From assembly GCF_030504985.1 (NCBI RefSeq), contig NZ_JASERU010000011.1, positions 55,257-119,256 on the forward strand: a DNA stretch of 64,000 bases. The letters run 5' to 3'. The stretch is from Fulvimonas sp. R45. Its GTDB lineage: Bacteria > Pseudomonadota > Gammaproteobacteria > Xanthomonadales > Rhodanobacteraceae. Positions 51,846 to 60,885 of the stretch are shown piece after piece. Both the position numbers and the translations under genes were made by a program. Every line of letters starts with the position of its first letter. The stretch's first letter is position 1. The notes under the pieces were generated by a model. The model did no database searches. It saw nothing but the letters and a program-made list of their open reading frames with translations, and had not been told where the DNA came from.

Positions 51846-52890
51846 CGTCGTCCTCCCCCGGTTCCAGCGGCAGCCGCAGGCGCACCACGAAGCGGCCGTC
51901 CCGCGGCCCCGCCTGCACCTGCGCGCGCGCGCCATAGCGGAAGGCCACGCGCTGGCGCACGTTGTCCAGGCCGTGGCCGTTGCCGCCGCGCGCGGGCACG
52001 GGCGGCAGCGGGTTGTCGACCGTGATTTCGACGAAGCCGCCGTCGCACCGGCCGGCGAGCACGATCTCGCCGCCCCCGCGCAGCGGCTGGATGCCGTGGC
52101 GCACCGCGTTTTCCACCAGCGGCTGCAGCAGCAGGCGCGGCAGCGGGAAATCCGCCGGCGCCGCGTCGAGGTCGCGGTGCACGCGCAGGCGTTCGCCCAG
52201 GCGCAGCTGTTCGATCGCCAGGTAGCGCTCGACCAGCGCCAGCTCCTCGCCCAGCGTGCCGTCGCGCGAACCGTGCTGGCCCAGCGCGGCGCGGAACAGT
52301 TCGGCGAGATCCTCGATGGTGCGCTCGGCCGCGGCCGGGTCCACCCGCACCAGCGCCGCCACGGTGTTCATGCTGTTGAACAGGAAGTGCGGGCGGATGC
52401 GCGCCTGCAGCGCTTCCACCTGCGCGTGCGCCACCGCGGCCAGGCGGGCCTGCCACTGCGCCAGCACGTAGAAGTAGCGCAGCATCGCGGCGCCGAGCAG
52501 GGCGGCGATCAGCGCGCCGTCGCGCACGAAGCGCAGGCCGCCGCCGCGGACCAGCTGCAGCTGCAGCGCGCCGTCCAGCCACTGCGCCACCGCGCAGGCC
52601 AGCGCCACCAGCAGCACCATCAGCAACCACACGCCGGCATACGGCCAGCGTCGCGGCAGGCGCTGCAGCAGCGGCGCCAGCTTGCACAGCGCCACCGCCA
52701 GCAGCAGCGCCAGCCAGGCCACGAAGGCCATGCCGACGCTGAACGCGCGCCAGTCGCGCTGGCCGTCGGGCGCCAGCCACATCACCGTCACGGTGAGCGC
52801 GCCCACCACGAACAGCGCGAACAGCGCGGGCAGGCTGCAGAAGTCCGGCAGCGGGGCGCGTTCGGGGCGGGGCGGAGGCGCTTCGCTCAT
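51823..52890 (-). CDS. algZ: LytS-type sensor histidine kinase AlgZ
   Basis: This membrane histidine kinase of the His_kinase (LytS/YehU) type has 355 residues. Four to five membrane segments occupy residues about 20-145. The phospho-acceptor box is ALQARIRPHFLFNSMNTVAA, and the ATP-binding half has LLLQPLVENAVRHGI and GGNGHGLDNVRQRV. No separate sensor domain is visible, so sensing should be through the membrane part. It precedes algR and hemC as in Pseudomonas aeruginosa. Confidence 0.92.
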   Translation of the reverse strand: MSEAPPPRPERAPLPDFCSLPALFALFVVGALTVTVMWLAPDGQRDWRAFSVGMAFVAWLALLLAVALCKLAPLLQRLPRRWPYAGVWLLMVLLVALACAVAQWLDGALQLQLVRGGGLRFVRDGALIAALLGAAMLRYFYVLAQWQARLAAVAHAQVEALQARIRPHFLFNSMNTVAALVRVDPAAAERTIEDLAELFRAALGQHGSRDGTLGEELALVERYLAIEQLRLGERLRVHRDLDAAPADFPLPRLLLQPLVENAVRHGIQPLRGGGEIVLAGRCDGGFVEITVDNPLPPVPARGGNGHGLDNVRQRVAFRYGARAQVQAGPRDGRFVVRLRLPLEPGEDDDARADRR

Positions 52891-52934
52891 GCGATGGCGG
52901 CCTGGTCGGGTATGTGCCGCGCGATGGGTTCAAG

Positions 52935-53044
52935 CCCCTCTCCCGTGGGGAGAGGGGTTGGGGTGAGGGTTCGGTATCGCCGCCACGTCCTGCTTTGCCC
53001 GCACCCTCTCCCGGCTGCCGCCACCCTCTCCCGGGGGGAGAGGG
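52935..53044. repeat. REP-like element (family 2), upstream of algZ
   Basis: It has CCCCTCTCCC/GGGGAGAGGGG (52935-52956) and CCCTCTCCC/GGGAGAGGG (ending 53044) with an intervening segment containing CGCCACGTCCTGCTTTGCCC. This segment is the inverted counterpart of the one at 29574-29682. The 269 nt gap around it holds no gene. Confidence 0.7.
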
Positions 53045-53159
53045 ATTCACTAGCCACGTTTGGCACGAAAAGCATCCGCCTGGCAGTCGCCGGCGTGGCG
53101 TTTCCGTGGCGTTTCGTGTGGACTCCCCTCATGCGGCGAAGTATGCCGCAGCACCTGCT

Positions 53160-53831
53160 TCAACCGGCGAGCCGGCGGCCCAGCCAGTGACGCAGGTCGC
53201 CGATTTCCTGGGGGCAGACCGCGTGCGCCATCGGGTAGGCGTGCCAGTCCACCGCGTAGCCCAGCGCCTCCAGCCGCGCGCGGGCGTCGGCGCCGCGCGG
53301 CGGCGCCACCACCGGGTCGAACGTGCCATGGGCCTGGAAGACCGGGGTGGCGGCGTTGGCCGCGCTGCGCTCGGTGTCCAGGCTGTCACCCAGCACCAGG
53401 TAGGTGGACAGCGCCACGATGCCGGCGAGCCGGCGCGGATGGCGCAGCCCCGCGGCCAGCGCGATCGCGCCGCCCTGCGAGAAGCCGGCCAGCACGATGC
53501 GCTCGTCCGGCACGCCGCGGTCGTTCTCGCGGGCGATCAACGCTTCGGTGGCTTCGATCGAGGCGCGCATGCCGGCCGCGTCCTGGCGCGCGTGCAGGTC
53601 GAAGTCGGCGATGTCATACCACGCGCGCATCGGCATGCCGCCGTTGACCGTCACCGGCCGCACCGGCGCATGCGGGAACACGAAGCGCACCGGCGGCCAG
53701 CCCGGTGCCGCCAGCTCCGGCACGATCGGCGCGAAGTCGTGGCCGTCGGCGCCCAGGCCGTGCAGCCAGACGATGCTGTGGGTGGGGTTCGGCGCGGTTT
53801 CGTGTTCGACGGCGGGGAGCAGGGCGGACAT
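53160..53831 (-). CDS. Carboxylesterase / phospholipase, alpha/beta hydrolase
   Basis: This cytoplasmic serine esterase has 223 residues. SIVWLHGLGADGHDFAP is the oxyanion-hole strand, GFSQGGAIALA carries the nucleophile, HGTFDPVVAP the Asp, and HAYPMAHAVCPQEI the His. The pattern matches the acyl-protein thioesterase/YpfH-like carboxylesterase group. Two starts are possible (53831 or 53840), and neither has a clear ribosome site. Confidence 0.9.
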   Translation of the reverse strand: MSALLPAVEHETAPNPTHSIVWLHGLGADGHDFAPIVPELAAPGWPPVRFVFPHAPVRPVTVNGGMPMRAWYDIADFDLHARQDAAGMRASIEATEALIARENDRGVPDERIVLAGFSQGGAIALAAGLRHPRRLAGIVALSTYLVLGDSLDTERSAANAATPVFQAHGTFDPVVAPPRGADARARLEALGYAVDWHAYPMAHAVCPQEIGDLRHWLGRRLAG

Positions 53832-53935
53832 GGCGGGCATCGGGGCGGAAAAGCGCACAGCTTAGCGCGAGCCGTGCGGCCGGCCGGCTGTGCAGTCGCC
53901 CGGCTTCCCCCGCGCGGCGGGGGAAGCGCGGAGCC

Positions 53936-54583
53936 TCAGGCGGCCGCGACCGCCCGCGCCAGCGCACGCTGGTGCGAGGCGTGGATGGTGTCGCGCTCCG
54001 GCGTGGTGCCGGCGGCGAGGTGGGCGATCCACTCGTCGGTGGTCACCACCGCGGCGTAGCGCGACTGTTCCACCACCGCGAACACGCGGTGGATCTCCTC
54101 GGCGGTGGCGGAGCCGGCGCGGTTGGCATAGGGCACGCTGCCGGAGGCGTCCACCAGGAATTCCACCTGCAGGCCCGCGTCGAAGGCGTGCTTGATGGTG
54201 GTGTCGTTGCAGTTGTGCGTCATGTAGCCGGCCACCGCCAGAGTGTCGATGGCGTGCGCCTCGAGCCACTCGCCGAGGTCGGTGCCGGCGAAGGCGCTGG
54301 GCAGGGTCTTGCGCAGGTAGTGATCGCGCGGGCGGCTGGCGACGACCTCGTGCAACTGCCAGCCGCGCGAGCCGGTGGCGAACAGTGGCGCGTCGACCGG
54401 CGAGGACTGCTGCGCCACGATCACCGGGATGCCGGCGGCGTGCGCGGCGTCCATCGCGCGGCCGATGTTGCGCAGCGAGTCGGCCACCGGCGGGTACTGG
54501 ATGCGCAGGCCGCCGGTCTCGTATTCGTTCTGCACGTCGATCACGACGAGGGCGCGGCGCGGAAGCTGGGACGGCGTGGTCAT
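53936..54583 (-). CDS. Isochorismatase-family cysteine hydrolase
   Basis: This soluble amidohydrolase has 215 residues from the ATG at 54583, supported by GGGAG. The catalytic triad of the family is visible: Asp in ALVVIDVQNEYETG, Lys in YLRKTLPSAF, and Cys in VAGYMTHNCNDTTIKHAFD. The substrate is unknown. It is transcribed divergently from a GlxA-type AraC regulator, an arrangement in which the regulator usually controls the hydrolase. Confidence 0.9.
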   Translation of the reverse strand: MTTPSQLPRRALVVIDVQNEYETGGLRIQYPPVADSLRNIGRAMDAAHAAGIPVIVAQQSSPVDAPLFATGSRGWQLHEVVASRPRDHYLRKTLPSAFAGTDLGEWLEAHAIDTLAVAGYMTHNCNDTTIKHAFDAGLQVEFLVDASGSVPYANRAGSATAEEIHRVFAVVEQSRYAAVVTTDEWIAHLAAGTTPERDTIHASHQRALARAVAAA

Positions 54584-54713
54584 GATGATCTCCCTGGGGA
54601 TGAAGGGCGGTATGCCCCGGCGAAGACATGATCCGCCCCCGCCGGCTGCGACCGGGAGTGGCCCGAATGACAATTATGGTTATGATCAGGCCAATCTCGA
54701 TGGAGCGGCGGCG

Positions 54714-55667
54714 ATGACGAAGATGCGCGTGGCGGTGGTGGCGTTCGACCTGATCCGGCCGTTCCACCTGTCGGTGCCGTGCGCGGTGTTCGGCGACACG
54801 GCGGGTGGCGACGCGCCGCTGTTCGACGTGCGCGTGTGCGCCGCCGAGCCGGGCGAGCTGCGCGCGCAGGCCGGTTTCGGCATCGATGCCCGCTACGGCC
54901 TGCGGGAGCTGGCGCGGGCCGACATCGTGGTGGTGCCCTCGTGGCGCGACCCGGACGAGATCCCGCCGGCGCCGCTGCTGGCCGCGTTGCGCCGCGCACA
55001 TGCGCGCGGCGCCCTGGTGGTGGGCCTATGTCTGGGCGCCTGGGTGCTGGCCGCGGCCGGCCTGCTCGATGGCCGCCGCGCCACCACGCACTGGCGCTGG
55101 GCCGCCCGATTCGCCGAACGCTATCCCGGCGTGCGTGTCGATCCGAACGTGCTGTACGTGGACGAGGGCGACGTGCTCACTTCGGCCGGTACCGCCGCCG
55201 GCATCGACTGCTGCCTGCACGTGATGCGTCATTACCTGGGGGCGGATACCGCAGCCCGCGTCGCGCGCATCCTGGTGGTGCCACCGCACCGCCAAGGCAG
55301 CCAGGCGCAGTACATCGAGCAACCGGTGCTGGCCACCGCGCGCGACACGCCGCTGACGAAGACGCTGGCGTGGGCGGCGCGCCATCTCGATGCGGCGCAC
55401 AGCCTCGATTCGCTGGCCGCACGCGCGGCGATGAGCCGGCGCAACTTCACCCGTCACTTCCGCCGGCACACCGGCACCACCGTGGGCCAGTGGCTGCTGT
55501 CGCAGCGGCTGGCGCTGGCCCAGCGCCTGCTGGAAACCACCGCGCAGCCGGTCGAGCGTGTCGCCGAACGGGCCGGCTTCGGCACGCCGCTGTCGCTGCG
55601 CCAGCACTTCGCCGCCGCGTTCAATACCACGCCCTCGATGTACCGACGGGAGTTCCGGGGCGGGTGA
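54714..55667 (+). CDS. GlxA-type AraC family transcriptional regulator
   Basis: This regulator has 317 residues. Residues about 5-180 form a DJ-1/PfpI-like (GATase1-like) domain, with DIVVVPSWRDPDE and a Cys nucleophile position in GLCLGAWVLAAAGLLDGR; residues about 215-315 form an AraC helix-turn-helix pair (SLDSLAARAAMSRRNFTRHF, ERVAERAGFGTPLSLRQHF). It faces the isochorismatase-like gene across a 130 nt gap with an AT-richer centre near 54670-54690, probably the divergent promoter. The ligand is unknown. Confidence 0.92.
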   Translation: MTKMRVAVVAFDLIRPFHLSVPCAVFGDTAGGDAPLFDVRVCAAEPGELRAQAGFGIDARYGLRELARADIVVVPSWRDPDEIPPAPLLAALRRAHARGALVVGLCLGAWVLAAAGLLDGRRATTHWRWAARFAERYPGVRVDPNVLYVDEGDVLTSAGTAAGIDCCLHVMRHYLGADTAARVARILVVPPHRQGSQAQYIEQPVLATARDTPLTKTLAWAARHLDAAHSLDSLAARAAMSRRNFTRHFRRHTGTTVGQWLLSQRLALAQRLLETTAQPVERVAERAGFGTPLSLRQHFAAAFNTTPSMYRREFRGG

Positions 55668-55748
55668 GGGTGTGGACAGGCGTGCTGCGCACGAGTCCGT
55701 CACTGGACTCCGGCTCTTCGACGGCTGGAAAGCCTCGCCGCTTCCGCC

Positions 55749-55990
55749 CGTCATTCCGGCGTAGGCCATGAACTCCTCCCCCTGCGTGCAGGGGGAGGTT
55801 GGGAGGGGGTCACGCTTTGGCTTTCAAGCCAAGAGCACCCCTCCCCAACCCTCCCCTGCACGCAGGGGAGGGCGCCTTTTGCCCCGCCCTCGAGGCAGAC
55901 GGGCTGTCTTCGTCGCGCTCCGTTTGCCGACCTTTGGCGCAAGCGCTTGACCGACATCAACAACTATTCCGGCCTGCGCCGGAATGACGG
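55749..55990. repeat. MITE-like repeat, copy B, with terminal inverted repeats
   Basis: This is about 240 bp bounded by CGTCATTCCGGCG(T)AGGCC on the left and its complement GGCCTGCGCCGGAATGACG on the right. It contains the same three internal hairpins as copy A at 12219-12499, in the opposite orientation. It has no coding capacity. It occupies half of the 487 nt gap between the GlxA regulator and the S9A peptidase; the rest of that gap (55991-56154) shows no gene. Confidence 0.8.
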
Positions 55991-56154
55991 CGAGGGAGAT
56001 GAAGCGCGAGGCAAGACGAAGCGTCCGGCCACGCTGGAGAAAGCGAGGGCATGACAGGCTGCGGCATTCCCTCCGCAGGCGAGCGGGCGCTGCGATCCGT
56101 GCAACGAACGGCAGAAAGCCCGCCGCAGGCGAACAGCCGAGCTATCACGCCAGC

Positions 56155-58260
56155 CTACTTCCCGCGCGGCAACCCCAGCTCCTGCGCGAAGAACGTCAAC
56201 ATGATCGCGGTGTTCCCCACGCGCTGCGAGAACGGTGCGCCGATGCCGTGCCCGGCGTTCATGCGCGTGAGCAGCAGCACCGGTTGCCGCGACGTCGTGG
56301 CGGCCTGCAGCGCGGCGGCGAACTTGCGCGACTGCCACGGCGCCACGCGCGGGTCGTTGGCGCCGGTGGTCATCAGCACCGCCGGGTAGGCGACATGCGG
56401 CTTCACGTTCTGCAGCGGCGAATACGCCAGCGTGGCCTTGAACTGGGCGGGGTCGTCGATGCTGCCGTACTCGGGGATGTTGTAGGCGCCGTTGGCGAAC
56501 TCGGTCTCGTGGCGCAGCATGTCGTAGATGCCCACCATCGAGACCACCGCGCGGTAGTCGCCGGGGTGCTGCACCAGCGAGGCGCCCATCAGCAGGCCGC
56601 CGTTGCTGCCGCCGAGGATGCCGAGGTGCGCGCGGTCGGTCCAGCGCGCGGCGAGCAGGGCCAGCGCGGCGGCGTGGAAGTCGTCGAACACGTTCTGCTT
56701 GTCGAGCTTCTGGCCCTGCGCGTGCCATTGCTGGCCGTTCTCGTTGCCGCCGCGGATGTTGGCGAAGGCCAGCACGCCACCGCGCTCCAGCCAGGCCAGC
56801 TCCGGGCCGACGAAGTGCGGCGCGGTGGGGATGTCGAAGCCGCCATAGCCGTAGAGGATGGCGGGGCGGCGGCCGTTCGGCGCCACGTCCTGCATCGCCA
56901 GCACGGTGACCGGGACGCGGGTGCCGTCCCTGGACAGGCCGTCGATGCGGTAGCTGCGCACCTTCGAGTAGTCGGCGGCGGGCTTCACCTCGAACACGGT
57001 CTTCAGCGTGCCGCTGGCGGCGTCGTACTCGGCCCAGCGCGAGGGCAGCGTCCAGCCGCCGTAGGCGATCAGCGCCCGCGGTTGGCCGTGCTCGGCGGCG
57101 ATGCCGCCGATGCCGATGTCGTGCGCGGGGAGGTCGAGCCGGCGCACCAGCCGGCCGCCGTCGTCGTACTGCTCCACCCACCAGTCCGGGCCCCAGCTGC
57201 GCACCACCAGGAAGCCGTCGGCCACCGGCGCGATGTCCTGCACGGCGCCGTTGCGCTGGTCCAGCAACGGCGTGGCCTTGCCGTCCGCGTCCACGGCCAG
57301 CAGGCGGCCGCGCGGCGCGCCGGCGAAGCTGGCCACCACCAGCCGGTCGCCGACCCAGGCGGCGGTGCGCACGTTCGCGTCCCCGCCCAGCACCTTCTTC
57401 CAGTCGGCGCCGTCGCGCAGCCAGACCTCGGCCGGGCCGCCGTCGCCGGCATTGGCCAGCACCGCCAGCCGCTTCGCGCCGGGCGAGGCCAGCAGGCGGT
57501 ACTCGGCCACCTTGGAGTAGTCCTTGCCGAACACCACCGCATCGGCCGTGGCGGGGTCGCCGAGCACGTGGTGCACCAGCGCGGCGTGGAATTGCACCAC
57601 CGCCTGCCCCGCGGGCGGCGGCGGGAAGCGCACGTAGGTGAAGCCGTGCTCGTCGGCGTCCCAGGCCACGCCCTGCGGCGTGGTGCCGCCGCCGGCCCAG
57701 GGCAGCGCGTCGGGCAGGGTCTTGCCGCTCTGCACGTCGAGCACGTGGAGCGTGGTCAGCTCGCTGCCGCCCTCGGCGGTGCCGTAGGCGAGGTAGCGGC
57801 CGCTGGGCGAGGGCCAGTAGCCGGTGATCGCGGTGATGCCGCCGTTCGCGTTGAGGTCCACCAGCACGCGCGGCTGGCCGTCGGGCCAGGGCTGCGCGAT
57901 CAGCTGCGGTTGCGGCTGCGGCGGGGTTTCCTGCAGGTAGAACAGCGTGCCGCCGGCCAGCAGCGGGCCGGAGCGGGTGGTGGAGGTGATCGCCAGTTGC
58001 CGCACGCGCGCAGTCATCGCCTTGCCGTCGGGCATCGCTGCCAGCACGCTTTCGGTATACGCGTTCTGCGCCTTGATCCAGGCCTGCACGGCAGGATCGC
58101 CGGGGTTTTCCAGCCAGCGGTACGGGTCGGGCACGGTGACGCCGTGGATCACGCTGGAGGCGTCGTGCCGCGGCGTGGCCGGCGGCTTGGGCGCCTGCCG
58201 CGCCGGTGCCGCGAAGCAGACGGCCAGGGCGAGCAGGGGCAGGTGGCGCAGACGCGGCAT
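56155..58260 (-). CDS. Prolyl oligopeptidase, S9A family, exported
   Basis: This is a serine peptidase that cleaves short peptides after proline. The product has 701 residues. A signal peptide (LRHLPLLALAVCFAAPA) is followed by the S9A opening block VIHGVTVPDPYRWLENPGDP, a seven-blade propeller, and the catalytic domain with the nucleophile in LGGSNGGLLMG, Asp in TGANDPRVAPW and His in NAGHGIG. It is divergent from a second S9 peptidase. Prolyl oligopeptidases of this class process fungal borosins, so its closeness to the borosin locus is worth noting, although ordinary peptide nutrition is the simpler explanation. Confidence 0.93.
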   Translation of the reverse strand: MPRLRHLPLLALAVCFAAPARQAPKPPATPRHDASSVIHGVTVPDPYRWLENPGDPAVQAWIKAQNAYTESVLAAMPDGKAMTARVRQLAITSTTRSGPLLAGGTLFYLQETPPQPQPQLIAQPWPDGQPRVLVDLNANGGITAITGYWPSPSGRYLAYGTAEGGSELTTLHVLDVQSGKTLPDALPWAGGGTTPQGVAWDADEHGFTYVRFPPPPAGQAVVQFHAALVHHVLGDPATADAVVFGKDYSKVAEYRLLASPGAKRLAVLANAGDGGPAEVWLRDGADWKKVLGGDANVRTAAWVGDRLVVASFAGAPRGRLLAVDADGKATPLLDQRNGAVQDIAPVADGFLVVRSWGPDWWVEQYDDGGRLVRRLDLPAHDIGIGGIAAEHGQPRALIAYGGWTLPSRWAEYDAASGTLKTVFEVKPAADYSKVRSYRIDGLSRDGTRVPVTVLAMQDVAPNGRRPAILYGYGGFDIPTAPHFVGPELAWLERGGVLAFANIRGGNENGQQWHAQGQKLDKQNVFDDFHAAALALLAARWTDRAHLGILGGSNGGLLMGASLVQHPGDYRAVVSMVGIYDMLRHETEFANGAYNIPEYGSIDDPAQFKATLAYSPLQNVKPHVAYPAVLMTTGANDPRVAPWQSRKFAAALQAATTSRQPVLLLTRMNAGHGIGAPFSQRVGNTAIMLTFFAQELGLPRGK

Positions 58261-58337
58261 GGGGCACTCCGGCGTGGAACGGGCGGTTTGCGAGGGTAGC
58301 GCGCCGCGTGCGCGGCGGGAAAGGCGACTGTTGGCGC

Positions 58338-58365
58338 TTGCCTGCCTGCCCCGCTTGGTTATGCT
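58338..58365 (+). promoter_or_regulatory. Candidate sigma-70 promoter of the S9 peptidase gene
   Basis: TTGCCT (58338-58343) and TATGCT (58360-58365) are 16 nt apart and end about 26 nt before the ATG at 58392. A GGAG ribosome site (58381-58384) lies in the leader. Confidence 0.5.
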
Positions 58366-58391
58366 GCCCCGTTTTCGACTGGAGTAGCCCC

Positions 58392-60824
58392 ATGCGCCGA
58401 TTGCTGCTTGCCGGCCTGGCCGCCTTCGCCGTGCTGCCCGCCGCCGCGGTGGCGGACACGGCGCCGGCGTCCGGCCCGCTGGACCTGGACACCATCATGG
58501 CCAGCCCGGACTGGATCGGCCAGCCGGTGGAAAGCCCGTACTGGAGCGTGGACGGCCGCAGCCTCTACTACCGCGTGAAGCGGGACGGCAGCCCAGTGCG
58601 CGACCTGTACCGCGTCGACCCGGCCGGCGGTGCCGCGACGAAGCTCGACCCCGCCGCGATGGCGCAGGCCGACGGCCCCGCGGTATACGACCGCGCCCAC
58701 GCTCATGCCGCCTTCGTGCTGCACGGCGACGTGTTCCTGGTCGACCTGGCCAGCGGCCGCCGCGTGCAGGTCACGCGCACGCCGCAGGAGGAATCCGCGC
58801 CGCAGTTCTCCGCCGACGGCCGCGCGCTGCAGTTCCGCGACGGCAACGACTGGTACGTCTACGACCTCGCCAGCGGCGTCACCGCGCCGGCAGCGGTGCT
58901 GAAGTTCGCCGACGACCCGCAGGCGAAGCCGCCCGGCGCGCTGGAACGCGAGCAGCTGCGCCTGTTCAAGACCCTGCGCGAGATCAAGGCCGACAAGGAC
59001 GCGCGCGTCGCCGCGCGCCGGGCGCTGGACGCCGCCGACGCCAGCCGCGCACCGCGGCCGTTCTGGCTGGGCGACAAGATCGTGCCGCTGGATACCGAGC
59101 TGTCGCCCGACGGCCGCTGGATGCTGGTGATCACGCGGCCCGCCGGCAGCGACGACGGCAAGGCGCCCGAGGTGATCCACTACGTCACCGATTCCGGCTA
59201 CACCGAGGCGGAGAAGGCGCGCACTTACGTCGGCCGCAAGGATCCGGCGCCGCAGTCGCTGCTGCTGCTCGACCTCGCCGCGCACAAGACCTGGCCGCTG
59301 TCGACCGACGGCCTGCCCGGGATCAAGGACGACCCGCTGAAGGCGATCCGGGCGCGCACCGTGGCCGCGCTGGAGAAGGCCGGCCACGGCGACGAGGCCA
59401 AGGCGCTGAAGGCGCCGGACGTGCGCCCGGTCACCATCGCCAACGAAGGCAGCGGTGGCGGCATCGCGTGGAGCGCGGACGGCCGCGAGGCCGCCGTGCA
59501 GTTGCGCGCGATCGACAACAAGGACCGCTGGATCGCCACCGTCGACTTCGCCTCGCACACGCTGGTGCCGCAGGACCGCCTGCACGACGACGCCTGGATC
59601 AACTGGAGCTTCAACGACTTCGGCTGGCTGAAGGACGGCCGCACGCTGTGGTACCTCAGCGAGGCCAGCGGCTGGTCGCGGCTCTACGCCAAGCCGCTGG
59701 ACGGCAAGGCGAAGGCGCTCACCGGCAACGGCACGTTCGAGGTGAGCCAGCCGCAGCTCAGCCCGGACGGCCGCTGGTTCTACCTGCTGGCGAACAAGAC
59801 GGCGCCGTACAGCTACGACGTCTACCGCGTGCCCTCGAGCGGCGGGGCATTGAGCCGGGTCACGCAATACGAGGGCGTGGACGGCTTCGCGCTGTCGCCC
59901 GACGGCGCGCAACTCGCCGTGCTGCACTCGGCGCCGTACCTGTTCAGCCAGCTGGCGGCGCAGCCGGCCGCCGGCGGCGCGCCGCGCGAGCTGACCGACA
60001 CCATGAAGCCCGCCTTCACCGCGCGCCACTGGATCCAGCCGCGGTTCGTCGCGGTACCGTCCTCGCACGGCGCCGGCGTGGTCTACGCCAAGTACTACGG
60101 CCCGGCCGACGAGACCGACGCGCCCGCCTCGCGCCCCGCGGTGATCTTCGTGCACGGCGCCGGCTACCTGCAGGACGTGTCGAAGCAGGCCACCTACTAC
60201 GTGCACGAGCAGCTGTTCCACAACCTGCTGGTGCAGCAGGGCTACGTGGTGCTGGACATGGACTACCGCGGCTCCGCCGGCTACGGCCGCGACTGGCGCG
60301 ACGCCATCTACCGCCGGATGGGCCACCCGGAACTGGAAGACCTGCTCGACGGCAAGGCGTGGCTGGTGAAGCACCACGGCGTCGACCCGAAGCGCGTCGG
60401 CGTGTACGGAGGCAGCTACGGCGGCTTCATGACCGAGATGGCCCTGCTGCGCGCCCCGGGCGAGTTCGCCGCCGGCGCCGCGCTGCGCGCGCCCGCCGAC
60501 TGGACCACCTACAACCACGAGTACACCTCGAACATCCTCAACGACCCGCAGCTCGACCCCGAGGCGTACCAGGCCAGCTCGCCGATCGAGTACGCGGCCA
60601 ACCTGCGCGACCCGCTGCTGATCGAGCACGGCCTGATCGACGACAACGTGATGGCCAGCGACTCGATCCGCCTGTACCAGCGCTTCGTCGAGCTGCACAA
60701 GAAGAACTTCTGGATCTCGCTGTACCCGCTGGAACGCCACGGCTTCGAGCACGCCGACGACTGGTACGACGAGTACCGCCGCATCGACGAGCTGTTCGAC
60801 ACCTACGTGAAGCCGGTGCGCTGA
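58392..60824 (+). CDS. Secreted S9 family dipeptidyl peptidase-like enzyme
   Basis: This is an exported serine peptidase of the DPP-IV/S9B-C type, 810 residues. A signal peptide (RRLLLAGLAAFAVLPAAAVA) leads into a large propeller with repeated SxDGR strands (residues about 50-560). The hydrolase domain has VYGGSYGGFMTEM (nucleophile), HGLIDDNVM (Asp) and LERHGFEH (His). A strong terminator follows, so it is probably not cotranscribed with the borosin methyltransferase that starts about 60 nt further on. Confidence 0.93.
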   Translation: MRRLLLAGLAAFAVLPAAAVADTAPASGPLDLDTIMASPDWIGQPVESPYWSVDGRSLYYRVKRDGSPVRDLYRVDPAGGAATKLDPAAMAQADGPAVYDRAHAHAAFVLHGDVFLVDLASGRRVQVTRTPQEESAPQFSADGRALQFRDGNDWYVYDLASGVTAPAAVLKFADDPQAKPPGALEREQLRLFKTLREIKADKDARVAARRALDAADASRAPRPFWLGDKIVPLDTELSPDGRWMLVITRPAGSDDGKAPEVIHYVTDSGYTEAEKARTYVGRKDPAPQSLLLLDLAAHKTWPLSTDGLPGIKDDPLKAIRARTVAALEKAGHGDEAKALKAPDVRPVTIANEGSGGGIAWSADGREAAVQLRAIDNKDRWIATVDFASHTLVPQDRLHDDAWINWSFNDFGWLKDGRTLWYLSEASGWSRLYAKPLDGKAKALTGNGTFEVSQPQLSPDGRWFYLLANKTAPYSYDVYRVPSSGGALSRVTQYEGVDGFALSPDGAQLAVLHSAPYLFSQLAAQPAAGGAPRELTDTMKPAFTARHWIQPRFVAVPSSHGAGVVYAKYYGPADETDAPASRPAVIFVHGAGYLQDVSKQATYYVHEQLFHNLLVQQGYVVLDMDYRGSAGYGRDWRDAIYRRMGHPELEDLLDGKAWLVKHHGVDPKRVGVYGGSYGGFMTEMALLRAPGEFAAGAALRAPADWTTYNHEYTSNILNDPQLDPEAYQASSPIEYAANLRDPLLIEHGLIDDNVMASDSIRLYQRFVELHKKNFWISLYPLERHGFEHADDWYDEYRRIDELFDTYVKPVR

Positions 60825-60830
60825 ACCTCG

Positions 60831-60869
60831 GCCGCCGTCGCGCCCGGTCGGGCGCGGCGGCGGCGTTTT
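60831..60869 (+). terminator. Intrinsic terminator between the S9 peptidase and borosin genes
   Basis: GCCGCCGTCGCGCCC (60831-60845) pairs over 15 bp, with one G-U, with the segment 60850-60864; the loop is GGTC and GTTTT follows. It ends 17 nt before the methyltransferase ATG, so the borosin genes must use a promoter overlapping this structure, or read-through. Confidence 0.8.
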
Positions 60870-60873
60870 GCCC

Positions 60874-60885
60874 TACCATCGGGCG
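60874..60885 (+). promoter_or_regulatory. Possible -10 element, leaderless start of the methyltransferase
   Basis: TACCAT (60874-60879) is followed by exactly 6 nt and then the ATG at 60886, the same spacing as TACAAT-N6-ATG at xthA. No ribosome site is visible. No good -35 element can be seen, since its position falls inside the terminator stem. Confidence 0.35.

Noticed and set aside
58359..60752. Open frame of 797 codons opposite the S9 peptidase gene
   Set aside because: Antisense shadow of a gene with a signal peptide and a complete catalytic triad; no recognisable domain.
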